Shown one piece after another: positions 1 through 5,269 of a stretch of DNA of 6,510 bases. The translations under genes were made by a program, and so were the position numbers. Every line of letters begins with the position of its first letter. Position 1 is the first letter of the stretch. The stretch comes from an uncultured Collinsella sp. (GTDB taxonomy: Bacteria; Actinomycetota; Coriobacteriia; Coriobacteriales; Coriobacteriaceae). The stretch spans positions 1-6,510 of the forward strand of contig CABUTL010000085.1 in NCBI GenBank assembly GCA_902494375.1, read 5' to 3'. The notes beneath the pieces were generated by a model, which saw only the letters and a program-made list of their open reading frames with translations, was not told the origin of the DNA and ran no database searches.

Positions 1-138
1 AAGGGTTCCATGGAGCCCAAGGTCCGCGCCGCCATCAAGTTCGCCCGCTCCCGCAAGGGCCGCACCTGCATCATCGGCGCCCTGGACAAGGCCGCCGAGA
101 CCATGGCCGGCCTCTCCGGCACCCGCATCCACGAGTAG
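1..138 (+). CDS. arcC: Carbamate kinase, C-terminal end (5' end outside window)
   Basis: This is the last 45 codons plus a TAG stop of a carbamate kinase, the cytosolic enzyme that transfers phosphate from carbamoyl phosphate to ADP and so gives the ATP of the arginine deiminase pathway. The visible protein starts KGSMEPKVRAAIKFA and ends GLSGTRIHE. The GSM-x-PK-V-x-AA-I-x-F block, then a short strand (RTCIIGALDKAAETM) and a closing GT-x-I are the usual C-terminal pattern of the amino acid kinase fold in carbamate kinases. Nearly every third codon position is G or C, as in the second arcC start at the right edge of the window, and unlike the two minus-strand genes next to it. An intrinsic terminator follows. 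It is therefore the end of a separate upstream transcript, possibly another ADI gene cluster. The family call rests on a short stretch, but the motif is distinctive. Confidence 0.85.
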   Translation, partial: KGSMEPKVRAAIKFARSRKGRTCIIGALDKAAETMAGLSGTRIHE

Positions 139-160
139 TCCCTACTCCGTTGCATCTCCC

Positions 161-184
161 GTGGGCGCCAGGCAAAGCGCCCAC
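161..184 (+). repeat. Hairpin just downstream of arcC copy 1
   Basis: A perfect 8-bp inverted repeat, GTGGGCGC (161-168) and GCGCCCAC (177-184), encloses the loop CAGGCAAA. There is no T-run on either side, so it is not a classical terminator by itself. It lies 22 bases after the arcC stop and 20 bases before the terminator hairpin, so it may stabilise the 3' end of the transcript. Function is inferred. Confidence 0.5.
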
Positions 185-203
185 AGACTAGCCTCTCTTC
201 ACG

Positions 204-236
204 AGCCCCGCAGTCCGCTCCGGCTGCGGGGCTTTT
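204..236 (+). terminator. Rho-independent terminator after arcC copy 1
   Basis: A 10-bp perfect stem, AGCCCCGCAG (204-213) with CTGCGGGGCT (224-233), has an inner CCG/CGG extension and runs into TTTT then GCTGTTT. The T-run is on the plus strand, so it ends the arcC transcript. Read from the minus strand, the same hairpin lies 44 bases beyond the stop of the XRE gene but has no T-run after it, so it would be a weak stop in that direction at best. Confidence 0.85.
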
Positions 237-279
237 GCTGTTTGAGATGTGTGCAGGGGGTAAACAAGAGCAAATTTGG

Positions 280-930
280 TTAGATGCTCAGGTCATGGGA
301 TGCCTGAAACCAGACGATGACTCCGAGAATCCTGATTCGGCGTTTGTCCAGCACAATATCCGGTTCCGACGTGCGATATGAGTAGGATGACAGCATCACG
401 GTGTTCGTGCCGGTGCTATATCGCCGTATGACCATTCTGGAATTATCGGCCAAGGCGAGGACGGAGCATCCGTTCCAGGGTTTCAGGTTTGGATCCACGA
501 GGAGAAGGGATCCTATCGGATAGCATTTGGACATGGCAGATGTGTCCATTTGAACAAAGAAGCACCCGCGATGGTTTTTGAATACGGATGAGGGGAGCGC
601 CGTTGTTCCGGTCTGCTTGAGTCCCGTTCTGCCTCCATTCATCTGAATTTTAAATACATCACAAAGGGAGTCAGTAGTAGTTTCCTTGGATTCCCCCTTC
701 CGCCCCTCGTGGTCGAGCTTTGCGGCAAGCCCTGCGGTTTCCGATGCGAGGTCGTCAAACTGCAGATTGAATTTCGAAACGATCTTGAGCAGTGTCGACC
801 GGCGGATGGCATAGCGGTCCTTTTCCCAACGGCATACCGTTTCTTTGGAGACGCCGACAAGTGCCGCGAACTCCTCCTGCGTGAGCTGGTCGCGCTTGCG
901 AAGCGCCTTTATGTTTTGACACGTTCCCAT
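280..930 (-). CDS. XRE-family regulator with inactive-looking S24/LexA-like C-terminal domain
   Basis: A 216-residue predicted DNA-binding regulator. Residues 7-60 form an XRE (Cro/CI) helix-turn-helix, clearest at LTQEEFAALVGVSKETVCRW (16-35). Residues 60-117 look like a polar linker. Residues 118-210 match the S24/CI-LexA C-terminal fold, with FFVQM...PIGSLLLVDPNLKPWNG and a closing ILGVIVWFQA. The catalytic pair of that fold appears lost: the GDSM serine position is Ala132 (TSAM), and the lysine position is Arg169 (VIRRY). The domain would then serve for dimerisation or ligand sensing and not self-cleavage. The ATG at 930 is chosen because it lies one base after the stop of the deiminase gene and starts right at the helix-turn-helix; no clear Shine-Dalgarno is seen, so translation is probably coupled. 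A TTG at 978 would add 16 low-complexity residues. It probably regulates the adjacent ADI genes (inference from position). Confidence 0.85.
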   Translation of the reverse strand: MGTCQNIKALRKRDQLTQEEFAALVGVSKETVCRWEKDRYAIRRSTLLKIVSKFNLQFDDLASETAGLAAKLDHEGRKGESKETTTDSLCDVFKIQMNGGRTGLKQTGTTALPSSVFKNHRGCFFVQMDTSAMSKCYPIGSLLLVDPNLKPWNGCSVLALADNSRMVIRRYSTGTNTVMLSSYSYRTSEPDIVLDKRRIRILGVIVWFQASHDLSI

Positions 931-931
931 G

Positions 932-2182
932 TTATGAAGCGCGGACGAGGGGAAGGCAGAGGCAGTTGGGGCCGCCAAAGCCGTTTGTCAGCTCAAAGAT
1001 AGAGATGGGAACAAGTTCAATACCGGCCTGCTCCAGTGCCTTGTTAGTCTCGGTGTTCTCTTCGTATACGCAGACCTTGCCGGGCTCCAGGCAAAGGGTG
1101 CTTATGGCATTGTTGGTTCTTTCGACCTCTGCCGCTCCGGGATTTGAGCCGCCGCAAGGGATAAATTGCGGTGAACTTAAACCCAGGGCTAATCCCAGCG
1201 CTTCTTTTAGTCCGCCTTCGACATGACGCGCCCGGGTTGTCCTTTCCGATCTGCCTCGTGTAATGCAGTAGACTCGCGCTTGGTCCAGGAGCTCCCGGTC
1301 AATGAGGAATGTCTCATAGTTAACACGAGCAAAGTATGTGTCGAGATGAATGCAGAGATCATCGTAGGGAACCTCAATGGCCCATACGGACTCAATAGTC
1401 GAGTTCTCGTCCCAGAGCAAGTTATTCGCTAGGGTGTCTATAGCTGCTGGCTCGGTTCGTTGAGAGATGCCAACGGCTACATTTTCGCTGTTGAGGTTGT
1501 GAAGGTCGCCGCCTTCAATGTGGTAAGTCGATTCATGCTTGAAGAACTGAGGAGTCTCGCGGAAATCCGGATGATAGTTAAAAATCGTTTTATAGGCGAT
1601 AACCTCACGGTTGCGCTCTGGCCAGTACATATGGTTGAGCGTGACACCTTCGCCGATGACGCTTGCTGGATCGCGCGTGAACCACATGGTGTTAAGGGGG
1701 GCTATGAGAAGGTCGTCGGGTGAGTATGCGTCTCCCGTCAGCTTTGAGAGGCTGAACACCTCCTTGTTCGTGTCGAAGACCTGGGAGTAGCGAACGCCGT
1801 TGACGGCTGCCTGGACCAGGTCGCGGGAACCTTCGATATGCTCAAGATACTCGCGAATGGCAGACTCGAGCTCAATGCCCCGCGCGCCGCATTCTGAAAT
1901 GTAGCTATCGATAAAAGAGCGACGCGCTTGCTCTGTCGCATCAAGGGCTTCGGTAAGAAGGTTTTCAAGATAGAGAATCTCTACCCCTTCGTGCTCGAGC
2001 ATCGCCGAGTAAGCATGATGCTCCCTAAGGGCTTTATCAAGATCGAATGAGCTGCTAGACGGACGCAACGTAAAGACCCGATTGAACTGCCCGTCGGGGT
2101 AGTTGCGCGTTTCGGGGCCGGGGCAGTGCAGGAGGGCCTTTTTTAGCTTTCCTATTTCGTTTTGAACATGTAGTGCGGACAT
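932..2182 (-). CDS. arcA: Arginine deiminase paralog (divergent copy)
   Basis: A 416-residue member of the arginine deiminase family, which hydrolyses arginine to citrulline and ammonia in the cytosol. It has the family N-terminus (VQNEIGKLKKALLHCPGPE), FTRD with Asp171, HIEGGD with Glu223 and Asp226, HLDT with His279 and Asp281, and the nucleophile Cys407 in GGPNCLCLPLVR. So all core catalytic residues are present and the length is normal. Compared with the plus-strand copy, about half the residues agree by eye in the central part (roughly 190-255). Differences include Phe402 where the other copy has Arg399, and an unusual RPSSSSFDLD stretch at 40-49. The ATG at 2182 has GAGGT just upstream and begins at the conserved N-terminus; an upstream in-frame start would add 16 unconserved residues. 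It is followed after one base by the XRE gene, forming a two-gene unit divergent from the main ADI operon. Its codon use is less G/C-biased than that of arcC. A related guanidine substrate cannot be excluded. Confidence 0.9.
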   Translation of the reverse strand: MSALHVQNEIGKLKKALLHCPGPETRNYPDGQFNRVFTLRPSSSSFDLDKALREHHAYSAMLEHEGVEILYLENLLTEALDATEQARRSFIDSYISECGARGIELESAIREYLEHIEGSRDLVQAAVNGVRYSQVFDTNKEVFSLSKLTGDAYSPDDLLIAPLNTMWFTRDPASVIGEGVTLNHMYWPERNREVIAYKTIFNYHPDFRETPQFFKHESTYHIEGGDLHNLNSENVAVGISQRTEPAAIDTLANNLLWDENSTIESVWAIEVPYDDLCIHLDTYFARVNYETFLIDRELLDQARVYCITRGRSERTTRARHVEGGLKEALGLALGLSSPQFIPCGGSNPGAAEVERTNNAISTLCLEPGKVCVYEENTETNKALEQAGIELVPISIFELTNGFGGPNCLCLPLVRAS

Positions 2183-2185
2183 AAG

Positions 2186-2190
2186 ACCTC
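2186..2190 (-). promoter_or_regulatory. Shine-Dalgarno of the divergent arcA paralog
   Basis: GAGGT on the minus strand lies 3 bases before the ATG at 2182. The spacing is short but usable. It supports this start over the in-frame start 48 bases upstream. Confidence 0.6.
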
Positions 2191-2251
2191 GCTTTGGCGA
2201 TGAGTATTGATTGCTTCCATAGTGGCACATTACGAGTTCGATTCAATTTAC

Positions 2252-2257
2252 ATCATA
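2252..2257 (-). promoter_or_regulatory. Possible -10 element for the minus-strand unit
   Basis: TATGAT on the minus strand differs from TATAAT by one base and would give a leader of about 60 bases before the deiminase ATG. No good -35 box lies at 15-18 bases upstream (the bases there read like TCGTGC), so a promoter here would need an activator or is a chance match. Confidence 0.25.
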
Positions 2258-2292
2258 TCTGTCACAGGTGAATGGCACGAACCGGCTTAGTA

Positions 2293-2311
2293 ATTGATGT
2301 TAAACATCAAT
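2293..2311. promoter_or_regulatory. Operator-like dyad 1 in the divergent intergenic region
   Basis: A perfect 8-bp inverted repeat with a 3-base centre: ATTGATGTTAAACATCAAT. It lies 111 bases upstream of the minus-strand deiminase start and 149 bases upstream of the transporter start. The size and symmetry suit a dimeric helix-turn-helix protein. The adjacent XRE regulator is the natural candidate, but this is inference. It is not an FNR box, since the TTGAT/ATCAA halves are 7 bases apart and not 4. Confidence 0.6.
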
Positions 2312-2322
2312 CTAGAAAGCAA

Positions 2323-2341
2323 ATTGACAAATTACGTCAAT
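2323..2341. promoter_or_regulatory. Operator-like dyad 2, overlapping a TTGACA -35-like box
   Basis: ATTGACAAATTACGTCAAT has 6-bp arms (ATTGAC/GTCAAT) around 7 bases. It shares the outer ATTGA-N9-TCAAT form and the 19-bp length with dyad 1, and the two centres (2302 and 2332) are 30 bp apart, close to three helical turns. Binding here would cover the TTGACA at 2324-2329. Confidence 0.55.
2324..2329 (+). promoter_or_regulatory. Candidate -35 box for the arc operon
   Basis: A perfect TTGACA is present 131 bases before the transporter ATG. No convincing -10 follows at 16-18 bases (the bases there are like GTCCGT), so the promoter is only tentatively placed. The sequence is also one arm of dyad 2. 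Confidence 0.3.
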
Positions 2342-2448
2342 CTAAAGTCCGTTTACGGGTCGATGCGCTTCGTTGGCGGGCGAAGAGACGGAAGGGTGTT
2401 TTGCGCGATGACACAATGGCTTTGCCGGCAACGAAAAACCCCTGAATT

Positions 2449-2455
2449 AAGGAGG
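2449..2455 (+). promoter_or_regulatory. Strong Shine-Dalgarno of the transporter gene
   Basis: AAGGAGG, with four spacer bases (AGAG) before the ATG at 2460, fixes the start of the first gene of the operon. It is the strongest ribosome binding site in the window, consistent with a heavily translated lead gene. Confidence 0.8.
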
Positions 2456-2459
2456 AGAG

Positions 2460-3896
2460 ATGGCAGAGACAGAAAAGAAGCGCACTCTTCGAGTCCCGCA
2501 CGTGTACACCATCATTCTCGTCTTGATGGCCGTATTTGCCGTTCTGACCTGGGTCGTGCCTTCGGGTTCGTTTGAGCGCCAGGAGGTTAACGGTCGCGAG
2601 GTAACGGTCTCGGGCACCTATGAGCCTGTCGATAAGGTCTATACGGACGAGGACGGCAACGAGGTCGATCTTCGCCAAGGCATCTTCGAAGTACTTGAGG
2701 CCCCTGCGATCGGCATCCAGCAAGCGGTCGAGGTCGTTGCATTCATTATGATCGTGGGAGGTTCCTTCCAGGTCATCACGGCGACCGGAGCCATCACGAG
2801 CGGCGTCGCCCGAGTGGTGAAGAAGTTCAAGAGCAAGGACGTCCTCATCATTCCGATCCTAATGGTGCTTTTTGCCTTGGGCGGCAGCACCTTTGGTATG
2901 GCAGAGGAGACGCTTCCGTTCTTTGCGATTCTTATGCCGATCATGATGGCCATGGGCTTCGACTCAATTACAGCGTTCATGACGGTGTTTGTGGGTGCCC
3001 GTATCGGATACATCGCATCTACCGTAAACCCGTTCAACGTCCTGATTTCCCAGGGCATCCTCGGTATCCAGGGCAACCCCCAGCTTTGGTTGCGTACTAT
3101 CGCCCTTGTCGTGCTCACGGCAGTTGCCATCGCATGGGTTGTGATGTATGCCCTCAAGGTTAAGAAGAATCCCGAGGCATCCCCAGCTTTCCACGATGAT
3201 ATCGAGAAGCGCAAAGAGTTTGGTGCGGACGAGAACCTCCTCGATAGCGAGTTCACCGGTAGGCAGAAAGCCGTCATGGTTATTTTCGTGCTTGGACTTG
3301 CCGCCATCATTTGGGGTCTGGTGGCCCAGGGCTGGTACATGAACGAAATCTCTGCGATTTTCTTGGCCATGGCCCTTCTTTCGGGTGTTGTTTCCGGGAT
3401 GAATGAGAAGGAGATCGCTGGCGAGTTCGTTAAGGGAATTGCAGATTTCGCGTTCTCTGCCATCGTTGTTGGACTTGCCCGCGGAATCCTCGTAATCGCC
3501 AATGACGGCCTCATCATCGATACGATTCTCAATACGCTCGCCACGGCTCTCACTGGAGTTCCAGCCGTTATCTTTACGAGCATCCTCTATGTCGTGGATA
3601 ACCTTCTGTCGATCCTCGTTCCGAGCTCTTCGGGTATCGCTGCTCTTACGATTCCAATTTTTGGCCCGCTTGTTGAGCTGATGGGCTTAAACCCCGAGGC
3701 TGCAGTTACCGGCCTTTCCATGGGCAGTGCTGCCATGTCTCTCATTTCGCCGACAAGCGCGATGCTCGTTGCCGGTCTTGGCGTCTGTAAGATTCCGCTT
3801 GGCCAGTGGTGGAAGGTCGCTTGGAAATTCTTCCTGGTCGTAAGCGTTATCTGCATGGCATTCACTGCGGTTTCGGGTCTTATCCCCCTGCCGTAA
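2460..3896 (+). CDS. arcD: YfcC/DcuC-type membrane transporter, probable arginine/ornithine exchanger
   Basis: A 478-residue polytopic inner-membrane protein. Hydrophobic segments are visible near residues 15-34, 88-110, 128-166, 170-190, 211-233, 270-290, 295-312, 328-348, 366-388, 391-410 and 455-475. A polar loop lies after the first segment (36-80) and another near 234-268. Two re-entrant-like signatures fit the YfcC family of the DcuC-type carriers: GGSTFGMAEETLPFF (141-155), followed by a GFDSITA block, and VPSSSGIAALTIPIFGPL (387-404). YfcC proteins are often labelled C4-dicarboxylate carriers, but family members take the ArcD role inside ADI operons. Its place as first gene, 42 bases ahead of arcA, argues for arginine uptake with ornithine export. 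It is not of the APC-superfamily type of the classical ArcD, so the gene symbol is functional and not by homology to that family. Substrate is inferred from context. Confidence 0.8.
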   Translation: MAETEKKRTLRVPHVYTIILVLMAVFAVLTWVVPSGSFERQEVNGREVTVSGTYEPVDKVYTDEDGNEVDLRQGIFEVLEAPAIGIQQAVEVVAFIMIVGGSFQVITATGAITSGVARVVKKFKSKDVLIIPILMVLFALGGSTFGMAEETLPFFAILMPIMMAMGFDSITAFMTVFVGARIGYIASTVNPFNVLISQGILGIQGNPQLWLRTIALVVLTAVAIAWVVMYALKVKKNPEASPAFHDDIEKRKEFGADENLLDSEFTGRQKAVMVIFVLGLAAIIWGLVAQGWYMNEISAIFLAMALLSGVVSGMNEKEIAGEFVKGIADFAFSAIVVGLARGILVIANDGLIIDTILNTLATALTGVPAVIFTSILYVVDNLLSILVPSSSGIAALTIPIFGPLVELMGLNPEAAVTGLSMGSAAMSLISPTSAMLVAGLGVCKIPLGQWWKVAWKFFLVVSVICMAFTAVSGLIPLP

Positions 3897-3938
3897 ATGC
3901 AAAACCCCACATACAAGTTGTGAGAAAGAAGGATAGAG

Positions 3939-5183
3939 ATGAACAAAGGACTGAACGTTCATAGCGAGATTGGCGCCCTCAAGAAGGTGTGCGTCCATCG
4001 CCCCGGTATGGATCTTGTAAACATGAAGGCGGAGGATTTCGACCGCGTTTGGATTCACGACGCGTTCTATCTGGACTATGCCCAGAAAGAGCACGATCAG
4101 TTTACCGACCTTCTTCGCGGCGCTGGCGCCGAGGTCGTCTATATGGAAGAGCTGCTCGCTGAGACGTTTGACAAAGTCGAGGGCACTCGCGCAGAGTTCA
4201 TGACGAAGTTCATGGGTGAGTCCGGCATCTCCAACGCGGCCCTTCGCCAGGCCGTTGTCGAGAAGCTCGATTCCATCAAGGACAACAAGGAATTTGTCCT
4301 CACGGCTATGGGCGGACTGTATGTGCGCGACCTCGAGATCCCGCATGTCGGCGGCTCTCTTGCCAGCTTGGACGGCGATGAGCTGAAGGGCGACGACATG
4401 GTCCTCTTCCCCATGCCCGCCTCGTATTTCTCCCGTGATCCCCTGGCTGTCGTGGGCAAGGGCGCTACCATGAACCGCATGTACTGGAATCAGCGCAATC
4501 GCGAGGTAATCTTCTACGAAACGGTGCTCCGCAACCATCCCGATTACGCCGGTAGCCCCATCTGGTACGACCACAATAGCGAGTGGCATATCGAGGGCGG
4601 CGATATCCTCAACATCAACGCCAAGACGCTCGCCATCGGTATTTCCGAGCGCACCCAGACTGCGGCCATCGATGAGCTCGCCAAGAATATGTTCTGGGGT
4701 TCCGATGAGGCCGAGATCGAGAACATCTATGCCATCAAGATCCCGCACGGCTACGCCTACATGCACCTCGACACCGTCTGCACGCAGGTCGATCGCGATA
4801 AGTTCACGGTCTATCCCGGCATCTACCAGACGCTTCGTGCCTACCGCCTGACCAAGGGCGATTCGGAGGGGGAGGTGCATATCGAGGAGCTCGAGGGCAC
4901 CCTGCAGCATATTCTCGAGCTTGCGACGGGTATGGACCACATCACCATGATTGAGTGCGGTGGTGGCGATCCGATCGAGGCTTCCCGTGAGCAGTGGAAC
5001 GATGGTTCCAACACTCTTGCGGTCGCACCGGGCAAGGTCTGCGTGTATGAGCGCAACGTTGTCACCAACGATGCTCTTTACAAGGCCGGCGTCGAGCTGC
5101 TCGTCGCCCCCTCCGAGGAGCTTTCTCGCGGTCGCGGCGGCCCGCGCTGCATGACCATGCCGTTCTGGCGTGAGGAAATCTAG
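3939..5183 (+). CDS. arcA: Arginine deiminase (main operon copy)
   Basis: A 414-residue arginine deiminase, converting arginine to citrulline and ammonia as the first step of the ADI pathway. Family features in order: [19 protein letters not shown] at 5-23; an acidic [12 protein letters not shown] block; FSRD with Asp167; MYWNQRNRE with the substrate-side Arg; HIEGGD with Glu219 and Asp222; ISERT; MHLDT with His276 and Asp278; and nucleophile Cys404 in [13 protein letters not shown]. Length is normal. One oddity is Ala161 in [10 protein letters not shown], where most family members read PN-x-x-FTRD with an Asn. The start at 3939 has AAGGA five bases upstream. It lies 42 bases after the transporter and is followed, after 86 bases and a hairpin, by arcB. 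It is a paralog of the minus-strand deiminase at 932-2182, with the more typical C-terminus of the two, so it is probably the catabolic workhorse. Confidence 0.95.
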   Translation: MNKGLNVHSEIGALKKVCVHRPGMDLVNMKAEDFDRVWIHDAFYLDYAQKEHDQFTDLLRGAGAEVVYMEELLAETFDKVEGTRAEFMTKFMGESGISNAALRQAVVEKLDSIKDNKEFVLTAMGGLYVRDLEIPHVGGSLASLDGDELKGDDMVLFPMPASYFSRDPLAVVGKGATMNRMYWNQRNREVIFYETVLRNHPDYAGSPIWYDHNSEWHIEGGDILNINAKTLAIGISERTQTAAIDELAKNMFWGSDEAEIENIYAIKIPHGYAYMHLDTVCTQVDRDKFTVYPGIYQTLRAYRLTKGDSEGEVHIEELEGTLQHILELATGMDHITMIECGGGDPIEASREQWNDGSNTLAVAPGKVCVYERNVVTNDALYKAGVELLVAPSEELSRGRGGPRCMTMPFWREEI

Positions 5184-5199
5184 TCAGCGTTAGCGTATC

Positions 5200-5229
5200 T
5201 GGGCGGCGCGTGTGCGTCTGCGCCGCCCA
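5200..5229 (+). other. Intercistronic hairpin between arcA and arcB
   Basis: A perfect 10-bp GC-rich stem, TGGGCGGCGC (5200-5209) with GCGCCGCCCA (5220-5229), has a 10-base loop. It is followed by TCCCTCCTTGTGTGTT, which is not a real T-run. It starts 17 bases after the arcA stop. It could protect the 3' end of a processed upstream mRNA, or act as a leaky terminator that lowers arcB and arcC expression relative to arcA. Confidence 0.65.
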
Positions 5230-5254
5230 TCCCTCCTTGTGTGTTCCAACAATC

Positions 5255-5261
5255 GAAAGGA
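5255..5261 (+). promoter_or_regulatory. Shine-Dalgarno fixing the arcB start
   Basis: GAAAGGA lies 8 bases before the ATG at 5270. It supports this start over an in-frame start at 5210, which lies inside the intercistronic hairpin and would add 20 unconserved residues. Confidence 0.65.
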
Positions 5262-5269
5262 TTCAAATC

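Noticed and set aside
928..978. TTG at 978 as the start of the XRE gene
   Set aside because: It would overlap the deiminase by 47 bases and add 16 residues unrelated to the family. The ATG at 930 gives the normal helix-turn-helix start and tight coupling.
2223..2290. Two TGGCAC sequences 50 bp apart (2223 and 2273), as sigma-54 -24 elements
   Set aside because: Neither has a GC at the exact -12 distance, and sigma-54 is not expected in this kind of organism. Likely chance.
2294..2310. FNR/ANR box (TTGAT...ATCAA), as found upstream of some ADI operons
   Set aside because: The half-sites are separated by 7 bases and not the required 4, so a standard FNR-type protein would not fit.
2394..2447. 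A leader hairpin pairing GGGTGTTTT with AAAAACCC before the transporter gene
   Set aside because: The stem needs a bulge and a long loop, and it neither covers the Shine-Dalgarno nor shows an alternative fold, so there is no support for a riboswitch or attenuator.
3687..4940. A 417-codon open frame on the minus strand across the transporter end and arcA
   Set aside because: It is the antisense shadow of two well-supported genes with clear family motifs. Its own translation is a repetitive Leu/Asp/Val-rich string with no recognisable domain, as expected opposite GC-rich codons.
5210..5269. An earlier in-frame start for arcB
   Set aside because: It falls in the intercistronic hairpin and lacks a ribosome binding site; the conserved protein begins at the ATG at 5270 with a good upstream site.
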